Virus record (IMG/VR): IMGVR_UViG_3300045999_001420
Span: 1-53,546 of that record
Source of the DNA: a virus
DNA length: 53,546 nucleotides
Direction: 5' to 3' (one strand)
In this document: piece by piece, positions 30,801 to 39,052 of the stretch
Numbering within the stretch: position 1 is the first letter of the stretch
Layout of the letters: each line of letters begins with the position of its first letter
Notes under the pieces: model-generated
What the model was told of the DNA's origin: nothing
Database searches by the model: none
What the model saw: only the letters and a program-made list of their open reading frames with translations
Translations under genes and position numbers: made by a program

Positions 30801-33800
30801 GGTACGCTCTACAACTGGGCAACCAAGCCGGGTATGGCGCAGGAAGCCAAGAACACTGCTGCCGCCTTCTTGGATGCGCAGATTTCCGCCAGCGAGACCG
30901 TGCCGCTGAAGGAAGGCGTGAAGCAGGCAATCAAAGACGCTGAGCAGGGTATGTTCAGCCTCTCCCAGTTCGACGCTGTAACTAATCCAGTGGATGAGAA
31001 CGGTCGCCCTGCCAAGGGTGTGAACCCGATCCGGGCCAAGGCTATCGTGGACAGGTTCCGCAGCGGCCTTGCCAAGGCTCCGAAGTTCTTCGTCTACAAG
31101 AACCAAGCTGATCTCCAGAGCCGTAACCCTGACCTCTACCAACGCGCAGTGGCAGCGCGTCCGCAGGGAGATTTCGATACTGCCATGGCTTCCGGCTACG
31201 CCTTCGATGGCACGGTGCTGGTCTTCACCGACCGCATCCCGACCGAAAAGTACATGCGGTTCCTGCTGGCTCACGAGGCCATTGGTCACTTTGGTATGCG
31301 CTCCCTGCTGCCCGCGAAGCAGTTCGATGCGCTCATGGACTACGTCTATGATAATAACCCCAGTGTGCGTCAGTCGGTCGATGGTGCCCTGAAGGGTAGC
31401 AAGGACCTTGGTGCCCGCCGCGAGGCGGTCGAAGAGCACATGGCGAAGTTCGCTGAGACGCTGGACAGCAGCATTCTCAGGCGCGTGTGGTCTGCCATCA
31501 AGGACGTGCTGAACAAGCTCGGCGTTAAGTTCGAGGACGACATCGTCCGCTATCTCGTGTCTCAGGCCCGCAGCACCGTGCGCAATGGTTCGTCCATGTT
31601 CACGCCCAGCACCTTCGCGCTCAACCTCCAAACCGTGATGACCAACAACGGCACTGGGCGGTTCAGCGTCGATCCGGTCTACTCTGCACAACATACGTTG
31701 CGCAACCAACTGGACCTCATGGCTACGCCACTCGCCAGCATCGAGGAGACGGGCAATACTCTCAGGGACCTCAAGATCGATGGTCTCGACAAGTTCGAGA
31801 ACTTCATGCGCAACGTCTTCCGTCTGCGCAACTTCAATGCTTTGCGTAACCATGGGGCACAGATCGCTGAACGCCTCAAGGACGCCATGCGCACGGGTGC
31901 GCAGTCCCTGTACAACACCTACAACGAGCGTCTTGCGAAGCTACTGGCACTGACGGGCAACTCCCGCCAGACCGTTTCCTATGCCATGGTGATCAGCCGC
32001 CGTATCGCCAGCAGCCGCTTCAAACTCGATGAGAACCTGCGCAACAAGGCGCTACTGGTTCTCGGTGACGAACGTCTGGATGGTTCCGGGCGCGACACAA
32101 CGGTTGACGAGGATACGCTCAAGCAGCTTCTCGCTCTCGGTACGCTGTCCAAGAAGGAACTCGAAGACGGCGCGACCATCACCTACGAAGAGGCCATCGA
32201 AGGCGGCAAGACCAAGACGGTCACCGCCAAGGTCAAGGGTCTACAGGAAGAACTCGGTCGTGGTCTGACGGACGAAGAGTACGACATCTATGTTCAGACC
32301 CGCAAAGACCTTGCTGATCTCGACATCGAACGCCTGAAGGCGCAGTTCGACAACTTCTTCCTTGCCGAGAAGGTATCCACCAAGGGCATCAACAAGGTCC
32401 TTGCCGATAAGGAGATGACAGCCGACGACGGCAAGTTCGTCAGGGACATCGTGAACCACGCCAAGAAGCTCTTCGTGGATGACATGGAGTACGACGAGCG
32501 CGGTATGCCGGATGTCACGACCAAGACGGCTATGCGCATGGAGCAGTTCTTCAAGGCGGTCAACACGGCCATCGTGAAGAAGGAATTCACCGACGACCTC
32601 AAGAAGGACGTGCGGGAGTTCTACGCCAACGAGAAGCAGGCCGAAGCTGCCATCAAGAAGATCGAGGACTTCCGCAGCCGCCGCACAGAGTTCAGCGGCC
32701 TTGAAGAGCAGAGTGTAATTTATACCGTGCAGGACAGGGTCAAGGAGATCGTCCTTGCCGACGCCGCTTTCGAGCGGGCGCAGATGTTTGTGCGCAGGTC
32801 CATCGCTTCGTCGCACGTTCCACTGTGGCGCGAGGGCAAGTTCCAAGTCCGTGTTGAAGCGCAGATCAACGGCAGGACGGTCCAGCTTCACCCCGACGTG
32901 CAGAACAAGATGATCTACAGCTTGGCCCCGAATTTGTCGGAGGCTGAAAACGCAGCAGCGTTCTACAATGACAACATGAAAGATGTTGAGTACAGCGGTC
33001 TCGTCAGGGACGACGCAACCGGCGAGTACAAGACGCAGACTTTCAAGGTGTTTGCCCGCGCATCCAAGACCGTGGATACCGTGTCGTCCGATCCGTCCAT
33101 CGACATCGACAACTTCCTCTACACGATGCGTGTTCTTGGCATTCCTCTGGCCCCGGACAAGCACGCCAAGGCGATCACCATGTTGACGGCTCCGGGCAGT
33201 GCGCTTCGTAAGTCGTTGAAGTTCGATGACACCCCCGGCTACGATGCCAGCAGGACGGTCGAGGCTGTTGCACGCCACGTCACCACACGCTCTTCGCTCA
33301 TCGTGAAGACGCGCTTCCAGCCGCTGCTCCGTGATCTCATGGATCAGTCCTCCGAGACGGGCCAGAAGTGGTTCGGTGACAAGGAAGCTGTCATCACCGC
33401 CAAGGAGCGCCTCGACGCCGCGACTGACCAGAAGCAGAAGGACTACTGGCAGGACAGGCTCAACAAAGAACTCTATATGTACGTCACCACTAACCCCGGA
33501 GCCAAGGGGTGGGATGGTAGCCGCTCGACGTTCAACAACCAGCCGACCAAGGCCAGCCTTGGTATGCGTTACTACAGCGACACCAGCGCAGAGTTCGACG
33601 CCGTCAACGACGCGCCCAATATCAACGAGTCCACGTTCGAGGGTAAGCGGTACGCTGCGCTGGCAAAGATGGTCACCAGCATCGGCTTCCTCGGCGGTAT
33701 GATGACGCAGTTCGCGCAGAACCTGATGTCGCCCGCTACGAACGTGCTGCCGTATCTCGCATCCAAGGACAGCCAGACTGGCTTCGGTGGTGGCTTCGGC

Positions 33801-35297
33801 ATGGCGGTCATGCCCACCTACCTCAAGGCGTTCAAGGACGTTGTCGGGGTGCGCGGGATGAACCCGTTCACTGATCCCATCGAAGACGCCAAGGCGTTCG
33901 AGAAAGCCGCTGCCGAGATCAAGGCCGCGCGTGATGCTGGTGACACTGCCAAGGAAGCTCAGCTTGTCCAGCAGTATAACCTTAGCTACTACGAAGCTCT
34001 GAACATCGCCCGCGAAATCCGCGAAGGCAAACTCATCCCGGCACAGGCAAACGCCCTGCTGGAGACTGCTCGTGGTATGTTCACTGGTAAGATTGCCAAG
34101 GGCTTCCTCAAATTCTCCGACGTGTACATGGCTCCGTTCAACGTATCGGAACAGGCCACTCGCCGCGCCACCTTCCTCACTGCGTTCCGGTTGGAGTTCA
34201 ACCGCCTGAAGGAAGCCGGGTTCAACGAGGACAAGGCCAGCGAGATGGCCCGCCTCTTCGCCATCGATACGGTGGATAAGACGCTGGGTGAATACTCCAA
34301 CACCAATCGCCCGCCTGTGTGGCGCGATGGCGTCATGTCGCTGCTGTTCGTCTACAAGACCTACCCTCTGACATCTCTGCTGCTGTTCAAGAACCTGTCT
34401 CGCGCAGGTAAGATCGGCATGTTGACTTCGCTCTACGTGCTGGCTGGTGCTGCTGGCTTCCCGCTGGTGGACGACATTGAAGACCTCATCGATACGCTCT
34501 CGCAGCGGTTCGGCCTCGACCTCGGTCAGGGTCCTGCCGTGCGCATGGCGATTGTCCGTCAGCTTGAAGAGTTCTTCCCCGGTTGGTCTGACCTGATCCT
34601 GCGTGGCCCGATGAACCACTACACGGGTGCGGACGTTGGTGCGAAGTTCGGTCTGGAGGACTTCCTCCCCGGCACGGGCATCTTCCTCAAGGGTGCCAAC
34701 ACCACGGAAGAACTCAAGAGCATCGCTGGACCCGTGGTAGGTATGGGTCTGAGCATGGGCAACTTCCTGTACGACCTCGGTCGCGCTCCGCTTTCGGCCA
34801 CTGTCAGTGCGGTAGACGTAGCCCGTGAAGCTCCGATCTCTCTGGTCCGCGCCATCGGTGACAGCGTAGCCTACATGCAGAATGGTGCCATCGTGGATCG
34901 CCGTGGCTACATCGTATCGCCAGAAGTCAGTGCTGCGACCGTGCTCTCCCGCATCATTGGTTTCTACCCGGCTGACGCAGCGCGGCAGTACGACTTCATC
35001 AAGTATGCTAACCGCATGAACTACGACTACAAGGAAGTCGGGATCGCCTACCGCATGGCTTGGGTCAAGGCTATGATGACAGGCGACAGGTCACAGGCCG
35101 CACGCATCGTGCGCGAGGTCAACGACTGGAACGAGGCCAACCAAGGTGGGCCGGGGGTTATCCGTAACTTCCTGCGCAACGCCCAGAAGGCGCTCAAGGA
35201 AGCCCGCCGCCCTGCTGGTGAAAGGTTCCTCAAGTCTGCGCCAGTCGCGTCTCGCGCCAGCTACGACCGCTTCATGGGGTACATCGCACCAGAGTGA
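27804..35297 (+). CDS. giant internal virion protein, about 2,497 aa
   Basis: Largest gene in the window, coupled to the transglycosylase gene (ATG 27804; GTG 27801 also possible). Layout: a Gly/Ala-rich membrane-like part (about 190-450), a Pro/Ala linker (540-660), a winged-helix-like segment (about 735-795), a low-complexity charged linker (800-910), and a domain with HEAIGH at H1157-H1162. A long helical region follows, with a C-terminal part holding FVYKTYPLTSLLLFKNLSRA. Such large polyvalent-type proteins are ejected with DNA in podoviruses. HEAIGH has HExxxH spacing, so a metalloprotease role is only possible. Confidence 0.8.
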   Translation: MANPLDPTFSPLTSGLAAPPPSMAEDYATRLRQAGLAQRQGFVQEPELPTGRTARLAYSPSTKQFFVGGYTFDDDNDTAAVALSKYANQEAPLPEGDWQEIDPASYAQYVEGIRSPGFFQQIANNFDIGLDEAQQTLGYGLMFAGATETGARLADQSADLAKTQIYQRNIENIGENGVLDWVAATIGRLGPNIIESVITAGIGAGIGSAATPAGTAGGAVLGFFGKSAVKKALYEAAKKHYTGQALDAAEKKLLLSSAGMLNAASNAAKTKLAPGAFNQFMEEGLQAGAENVARRVAARAPTEIGAAGLSLASNVFQQTGQAYGETMADGGEGNRAVALGVGALGGIADTAGEFLLAGRVFSEAMGDVAGSITKRKKALNILKGVGAGAGVGAGMEGGTEAFQEVLQLAANPVVDVNTAEGQSRLLNAFAGGALLGGGFGGAGGIFAGSLTDNKQEANLLLPVAKTDPGYAQYLLDVKKQLGEAEYNKVFGPPQPYTNIMEQEAIKASQVPLTGAAPTTFQVQPTPPINLGSPNVATEEFGMSGTATGELPQGVMAPTVSDMAPAPPAPPAPISMGATMAPGQMGGATTFEQFQAAAMQQAQQAAAAPVAPTPPPVQDLRSVGIPQPAAAGAAPLPGGESINARLLRRGATAQATPPAQQQGTIQQVVEQGPLRMAGQVPARMGALLRPTAVMDRVPSTAGQATGTVVQPLTAAINLKRPASPAGGRTNALAFLSNVINAGQNTFNTSELGSYLFPKKTKLNAVDRNRVNTIIDRLITDKLIAEGPIGTYTIDTEKVRATQPGAGTEGAKPAGEGAGKDRGAGKGNRLRAEQPPTAKEPASEAQGPAARSKEVREEVGGAALLAAKKPVVEKKPPRKTLKKPAEPEPPKAEGAAVAPSQEAAKTKGKKPAAEKVKPYKDLTEDEQLALAKEAEKQGAIVATLMEREQDVPDLPMNATKVEADLYEVYGTIGNIILAQRDNKKKGTSVKNAAKQSFIDSVGTLYNWATKPGMAQEAKNTAAAFLDAQISASETVPLKEGVKQAIKDAEQGMFSLSQFDAVTNPVDENGRPAKGVNPIRAKAIVDRFRSGLAKAPKFFVYKNQADLQSRNPDLYQRAVAARPQGDFDTAMASGYAFDGTVLVFTDRIPTEKYMRFLLAHEAIGHFGMRSLLPAKQFDALMDYVYDNNPSVRQSVDGALKGSKDLGARREAVEEHMAKFAETLDSSILRRVWSAIKDVLNKLGVKFEDDIVRYLVSQARSTVRNGSSMFTPSTFALNLQTVMTNNGTGRFSVDPVYSAQHTLRNQLDLMATPLASIEETGNTLRDLKIDGLDKFENFMRNVFRLRNFNALRNHGAQIAERLKDAMRTGAQSLYNTYNERLAKLLALTGNSRQTVSYAMVISRRIASSRFKLDENLRNKALLVLGDERLDGSGRDTTVDEDTLKQLLALGTLSKKELEDGATITYEEAIEGGKTKTVTAKVKGLQEELGRGLTDEEYDIYVQTRKDLADLDIERLKAQFDNFFLAEKVSTKGINKVLADKEMTADDGKFVRDIVNHAKKLFVDDMEYDERGMPDVTTKTAMRMEQFFKAVNTAIVKKEFTDDLKKDVREFYANEKQAEAAIKKIEDFRSRRTEFSGLEEQSVIYTVQDRVKEIVLADAAFERAQMFVRRSIASSHVPLWREGKFQVRVEAQINGRTVQLHPDVQNKMIYSLAPNLSEAENAAAFYNDNMKDVEYSGLVRDDATGEYKTQTFKVFARASKTVDTVSSDPSIDIDNFLYTMRVLGIPLAPDKHAKAITMLTAPGSALRKSLKFDDTPGYDASRTVEAVARHVTTRSSLIVKTRFQPLLRDLMDQSSETGQKWFGDKEAVITAKERLDAATDQKQKDYWQDRLNKELYMYVTTNPGAKGWDGSRSTFNNQPTKASLGMRYYSDTSAEFDAVNDAPNINESTFEGKRYAALAKMVTSIGFLGGMMTQFAQNLMSPATNVLPYLASKDSQTGFGGGFGMAVMPTYLKAFKDVVGVRGMNPFTDPIEDAKAFEKAAAEIKAARDAGDTAKEAQLVQQYNLSYYEALNIAREIREGKLIPAQANALLETARGMFTGKIAKGFLKFSDVYMAPFNVSEQATRRATFLTAFRLEFNRLKEAGFNEDKASEMARLFAIDTVDKTLGEYSNTNRPPVWRDGVMSLLFVYKTYPLTSLLLFKNLSRAGKIGMLTSLYVLAGAAGFPLVDDIEDLIDTLSQRFGLDLGQGPAVRMAIVRQLEEFFPGWSDLILRGPMNHYTGADVGAKFGLEDFLPGTGIFLKGANTTEELKSIAGPVVGMGLSMGNFLYDLGRAPLSATVSAVDVAREAPISLVRAIGDSVAYMQNGAIVDRRGYIVSPEVSAATVLSRIIGFYPADAARQYDFIKYANRMNYDYKEVGIAYRMAWVKAMMTGDRSQAARIVREVNDWNEANQGGPGVIRNFLRNAQKALKEARRPAGERFLKSAPVASRASYDRFMGYIAPE
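30196..30393 (+). CDS. overprinted gene nested in the giant ORF, 65 aa
   Basis: A +1-frame ORF wholly inside the giant gene. GTG start at 30196 with GGAG seven bases upstream, stop TAG at 30391-30393. The product looks like a normal small phage protein: an acidic/Gln helical half (SPEQEQKVQSLLEKGQAKTE, then AQARAIVYAQS), then a Pro/Lys-rich half (GLPPGVKKYGKKLVEPLF). By contrast the giant protein over the same bases is low-complexity Gly/Ala/Glu/Lys linker, as expected if the linker frame is the unconstrained one. Expression is not proven. Confidence 0.5.
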   Translation: MPLSPEQEQKVQSLLEKGQAKTEAQARAIVYAQSNRPPPKNPHPKHKGLPPGVKKYGKKLVEPLF

Positions 35298-35413
35298 TAG
35301 TGGCCCGTATCGTGGAGCCTTACGGCATCGCGCCCCCCAAAGGAAGAAATGAAGGCCTTAGCTGGTGCTGTTATATCTACCGACCTGCACCTGCGGCGAG
35401 TAGCCCGAAATGA
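35298..35413. other. convergent intergenic region
   Basis: The rightward late operon ends at 35297 and the leftward early operon ends at 35414. The inverted repeat GTAGCCC (35400-35406) / GGGCTAC (35420-35426) spans the end of the leftward gene, but neither strand has a good U-tract after it. A bidirectional terminator is expected here but is not clear. Confidence 0.4.
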
Positions 35414-35830
35414 CTAGCGGGCTACCTTGTTGGCGTAACGGGCTGCTGCCTTAGAAACCTTGCGCCCATAGGCTACGCTAATACCTTGGTTGTGACAAGC
35501 AGCAGCACGCCACAGGTTGCGGGTCTTCTTCCAACAGAGCGCCAGATGCTTCATGCCCGCATCAGTCTGGGTCGCACAGGATGCTGCCCGGATGTTCTTA
35601 TACCCAAGCGCACGCGCTGTGGATGGCAGGATTTGCAGTGGGCCTTTCTCCCCGGCAGCGCCAGTGCGTCCGCACTGCACGCCGCTCTCGACCTTGGCGA
35701 CACGAAGGGCAAAATGCACGGGCACCCCGTGGCGCTTCGCAGAACTAATCACCAGTGGCTTCGCATCAGCAAACACCATAGTGGTGGAAAGCACGAGGGC
35801 CACACCTGTGGCAGCGATAAACTTCTTCAT
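35414..35830 (-). CDS. secreted lytic transglycosylase (SLT-like)
   Basis: 138 residues, last gene of the leftward module. An N-terminal signal peptide (MKKFIAATGVALVLSTTMVFADA) would export it. The mature part is a compact SLT domain: catalytic E48 in RVAKVESG, then GEKGPLQILPSTARALGY and a C-terminal AYGRKVSKAAARYANKV. Four Cys suggest disulfides in the periplasm. It could clear murein during lysis or change the wall early in infection. It is the second transglycosylase in the window, apart from the late-operon M15 endolysin. AGGAGATAGTGC precedes the ATG. Confidence 0.82.
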   Translation of the reverse strand: MKKFIAATGVALVLSTTMVFADAKPLVISSAKRHGVPVHFALRVAKVESGVQCGRTGAAGEKGPLQILPSTARALGYKNIRAASCATQTDAGMKHLALCWKKTRNLWRAAACHNQGISVAYGRKVSKAAARYANKVAR

Positions 35831-35840
35831 GCACTATCTC

Positions 35841-38714
35841 CTATACAACGACCTGAAGCTGGTTCAGGGTCATGTTATCAATGGCATTGTCGGCGTCATC
35901 GAGAATGCTACGCAACCTGTCGTGGTTAAGGTTGATACCAAGAACGTATATCTGACCGGGCTTGACGGGACAGTCCTTACCGATTGAAAACTTCTCCGAT
36001 TTAGGTGTGGCATTTATGCCACTCAAAGTGAAGGTCTTGACGATGGCGTTGTAATCACCGTGGTTCGTGTTGACCCACTGCTTAAAATGTTTCCTGTCTA
36101 TCATCATCGTACCACTGGTGAACGGCTCACTCGCCGCCTTGCGATACGCATCGATGCGCACCCGGATACCGTTACGAGGGATGCGGCTCTGGTCTGTCAG
36201 CGCCTTCGGATTACCAAGTGTGTGCATGACGGTGACCGTCTCGCTGGAAGTATCGTTGAGATATGCAGCCAGCATATCGAAGGCGTCCATCTGGTTGGAC
36301 TTGACCGTGTCGCGCAGCAGGCCAATCTGACTGAGGATAGCACGTGTGCATTTTTCATAGTCGTACTGGATCAGATTAAGTTTGCTGGCAAGCTCGTTGC
36401 CCAGATCAGCGTTTACGATACCCTGCTCCCAGAAGCGTTCTTGACCGGAGAACCTCACATCGTACTTCTGGAAAAACCGGATGCGGTGATCTTCGATCAT
36501 CGCCCTGACGCCGTCCTCGCCAAGCTCCACGAGATGCTTGAGCAGCACTTCACCGGCCAAACCGTGGTTGTTGCTGAGTGTGTCGAATATCTTTTTGCCA
36601 GCGTTAGAACTGTCGCTGAACATAGGCACAGCGTGCATGTTGATCTCCAGCAGTCGGGCAAGCTGCGCGTCCGTATCCATACCAGAGGACATCATCTTGG
36701 AACCCAGTGACCTGTTGGATGAGGTCACGCATGGTAGGCCCCACGTCTTGGCGTCCTTCTCCTCGGCGTTCTTGTTGAGGCGGGCCTTGTCCTTGCCCTG
36801 AGTAACCCAATAGCAGAAGTCACCGACCTCCTTGTCGGGCATCATGGTCGCTTCATCGATAGTGATGGGTAGGTTGTTATAGAACCCGAAGCGGGAGAAC
36901 ACGGCGTTCTGTGTATACTTTGCTGCGAAGTGCAGCTTGTCTGGGATACCGTAGATCGACTGCATCCAAAGCTGAGCGATGGACTTGCCCGATCCTGTCG
37001 GGCCGCAGAGGCTGATCACCACGCCACGAAGCCCACTGAACTGGTACAGTGGTGCAGAGAACGCCACGCCAAGGGCGAAGCCGTGAACGGGCAGATTGCC
37101 ACGCTCGATGATGGAGGTAAGCAGGGACCAGTCGCGGAGGCTACCCTTTACATCGAACAACTTCTCGCCAAGCTTCTGAGATGTGGCGGCGAGGTTGATG
37201 TTCTCAACCACTGCGGAACCACTGTCGTCGCGCTTGATGATCCGGTCACCGATCAGGAACTGGGTATTGTTCTCCTTCCAGCCCATGGTGGAGTAGAGAT
37301 TTGTCACCGCCTTGATCTTGCGGAGTTCGTCCATGTATGAGCGTAGCATTGTTTGAAAACTCAGCGTTTGGTTCTTGCTGGCAAGAACGATCCCTTGGTC
37401 TGCGATAGCTGTTGCAAATTCCCGGTTCTCTGCGGCGAGGAAGGCTTGTCGGAAGCGGAGTTCCTTCCACCCTGAGTGCGGGCGGTTCCAGTGGTAGCGC
37501 ACTACCTCGTAGCCCAGTGTCTCGTCGTAGCCATAACCTACTGGATATAGGTCGAACTTGCACACGTCGATGTCCGTGCCGTCCGTGACTTGTTTGATAC
37601 CATCCGCCGTGCGCTTGAACGGCTTGGGAATTTGGACTTGGAACGCCACCTGATCTGGTGCGGTCTGCTCGACGGTGACCTCTTCCCGCTGCAAGCCCAG
37701 CCGTGCTGGTGACCCGATGCGTCCGTTGAAGCGGCACGACTTGCAGATATCCGGGCGTTCACTGTCGAACTTGGCGCAGGTAGTAGGACCCGTGGCGGCG
37801 TTCTTCCAATGGTCCACCTTGCGGATGGTCTCGTCTTCGCTGAAGTTGGGGTGGTCCTTCGACCACGCGATAGCTGTATCCTCTGGGGCTTCGCAGAAGG
37901 CAGCGATGCCGATCACCCCATACCACATGGGTTCACTGACATCCTTCTGGTTGTTAACTGCCCAGTTAACCTGAGCGCACTTGGAAACAATGACATCCGG
38001 TTTAGCTGGAGGGTAGTCTTGTCTTACTGCTAACTTATCAATCAGAGTAGTCTTGTTGTTAGTAGGACTAACAAAACCACGGCTAGGTCTAGGAACAACA
38101 GGACCGCCGAACTTATTGAGGCATTGCCGCAGTGCTTCCGCAGTGGTCGGCTCGGCGTTGATCATCACCTTGACTTCGTTGCCGCCCTTGGGATTGATCG
38201 TTCCTGTGGGGCGTAGAACTCGGGCTGCGTCAGCAGGCACCGATGGATCGACCTTGAAGCTGTGCGCTCGACACGCCGCCTTGAGGCTCTCAGCCAGCGG
38301 CTTCCATTCGGATATCGGGAGGTCTTCTTCCAGTACCCAATAGACGTGCCAGCCGTTGCCTGACGATACCACCATGGGCTTGGGTAACCCGGTGTCCTTG
38401 ACGAACTGGCCCAGCGCCAGCAGACCGTCCTTCTTGGTGGCGTACTTCTTTGGAGTATCTTCTCCACAGTCAATGTCGAGAAACAAAGCCTTAAGAGCCG
38501 ACACTGCGGTGGCCTTGCGGGTGCCGCTCTCGCTGAACGATGCGACTGCGTAATAGACGTTGTGCCCTTTGTCGCTCAGCGCGTTTGCAAAACTGGCGAG
38601 TTGTTCGATGTTGTCGAAGCTGCGCTGCTTCGGTGCCGATCCGCTGTCGATGACGGTTACGACATACCATCCTGTGGACGGCAGAACGTGCCGCAAGAAA
38701 TCCAGCGTGTTCAT
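35841..38714 (-). CDS. primase-helicase (PrimPol-like N-terminus, DUF927-like helicase)
   Basis: 957 residues, the main replisome motor. The N-terminal 200 residues show primase-polymerase-like features: FLDIDCGE (acidic motif near 78), SSGNGWHVYWVL, and ADAARVLRPTGTINPK. After a Cys cluster (near 300-330, CAKFDSERPDICKSCRF) comes a DUF927-like RecA-fold helicase with Walker A GPTGSGKS near 570-577 and an acidic Walker B (LPITIDEATMMPD) near 620. It would unwind and prime for the family A polymerase. TAGGAGATAAT precedes the ATG. A GC hairpin and an HTH gene lie upstream. Confidence 0.8.
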   Translation of the reverse strand: MNTLDFLRHVLPSTGWYVVTVIDSGSAPKQRSFDNIEQLASFANALSDKGHNVYYAVASFSESGTRKATAVSALKALFLDIDCGEDTPKKYATKKDGLLALGQFVKDTGLPKPMVVSSGNGWHVYWVLEEDLPISEWKPLAESLKAACRAHSFKVDPSVPADAARVLRPTGTINPKGGNEVKVMINAEPTTAEALRQCLNKFGGPVVPRPSRGFVSPTNNKTTLIDKLAVRQDYPPAKPDVIVSKCAQVNWAVNNQKDVSEPMWYGVIGIAAFCEAPEDTAIAWSKDHPNFSEDETIRKVDHWKNAATGPTTCAKFDSERPDICKSCRFNGRIGSPARLGLQREEVTVEQTAPDQVAFQVQIPKPFKRTADGIKQVTDGTDIDVCKFDLYPVGYGYDETLGYEVVRYHWNRPHSGWKELRFRQAFLAAENREFATAIADQGIVLASKNQTLSFQTMLRSYMDELRKIKAVTNLYSTMGWKENNTQFLIGDRIIKRDDSGSAVVENINLAATSQKLGEKLFDVKGSLRDWSLLTSIIERGNLPVHGFALGVAFSAPLYQFSGLRGVVISLCGPTGSGKSIAQLWMQSIYGIPDKLHFAAKYTQNAVFSRFGFYNNLPITIDEATMMPDKEVGDFCYWVTQGKDKARLNKNAEEKDAKTWGLPCVTSSNRSLGSKMMSSGMDTDAQLARLLEINMHAVPMFSDSSNAGKKIFDTLSNNHGLAGEVLLKHLVELGEDGVRAMIEDHRIRFFQKYDVRFSGQERFWEQGIVNADLGNELASKLNLIQYDYEKCTRAILSQIGLLRDTVKSNQMDAFDMLAAYLNDTSSETVTVMHTLGNPKALTDQSRIPRNGIRVRIDAYRKAASEPFTSGTMMIDRKHFKQWVNTNHGDYNAIVKTFTLSGINATPKSEKFSIGKDCPVKPGQIYVLGINLNHDRLRSILDDADNAIDNMTLNQLQVVV

Positions 38715-38739
38715 ATTATCTCCTACACTTGAGGGAGGA

Positions 38740-38759
38740 ACGGGGGCCGCAGCCCCCGT
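38740..38759 (-). promoter_or_regulatory. intergenic GC hairpin before the primase-helicase gene
   Basis: ACGGGGGC-CGCA-GCCCCCGT: perfect 8-bp stem between the HTH gene 38777-39052 and the primase-helicase. On the leftward transcript it is followed by TTCCTCCC, not a U-tract. Probably an attenuator or processing site. Confidence 0.5.
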
Positions 38760-38776
38760 GGATTTGTGATGCTATC

Positions 38777-39052
38777 TTAGCCGACCAGCGTAAGCAACCG
38801 TTCGCGCCGCACTGTTGGACCTGCTGAGACAACCTCCTCGAACCAGAGTTTATCTTTCAATAGGTCCAGAAGTATCCGCACGACCTTACGCACCCTCCGT
38901 GCGTGTGTGTCTCGCATGTTCTTACCGCGTACCCAGTTGTAGTAGGTCATGCGGGAGACGGACATGGCCGAAGCCATGTCCTCCACACTTAATCCCAGAC
39001 GCTGCCGAAGAACCTCTACCTTGGAGAAGTCAATCGGATTAGGCGTCGTCAT
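38777..39052 (-). CDS. XRE-type helix-turn-helix protein
   Basis: 91 residues from the ATG at 39052, overlapping the end of the gene upstream; an in-frame extension to 39091 exists. Residues about 10-40 form an HTH of the XRE type: VEVLRQRLGLSVEDMASAMSVSRMTYYNWVRGKN. The C-terminal half is a charged helix (RVRKVVRILLDLLKDKLWFEE) suited to dimerisation. Probable transcription regulator of the replication genes or of the control region. Targets unknown. Confidence 0.75.
   Translation of the reverse strand: MTTPNPIDFSKVEVLRQRLGLSVEDMASAMSVSRMTYYNWVRGKNMRDTHARRVRKVVRILLDLLKDKLWFEEVVSAGPTVRRERLLTLVG

Noticed and set aside
32241-34619. 792-codon open frame antisense to the giant virion gene
   Set aside because: Same pattern of antisense openness; no start signal and no recognisable domain.
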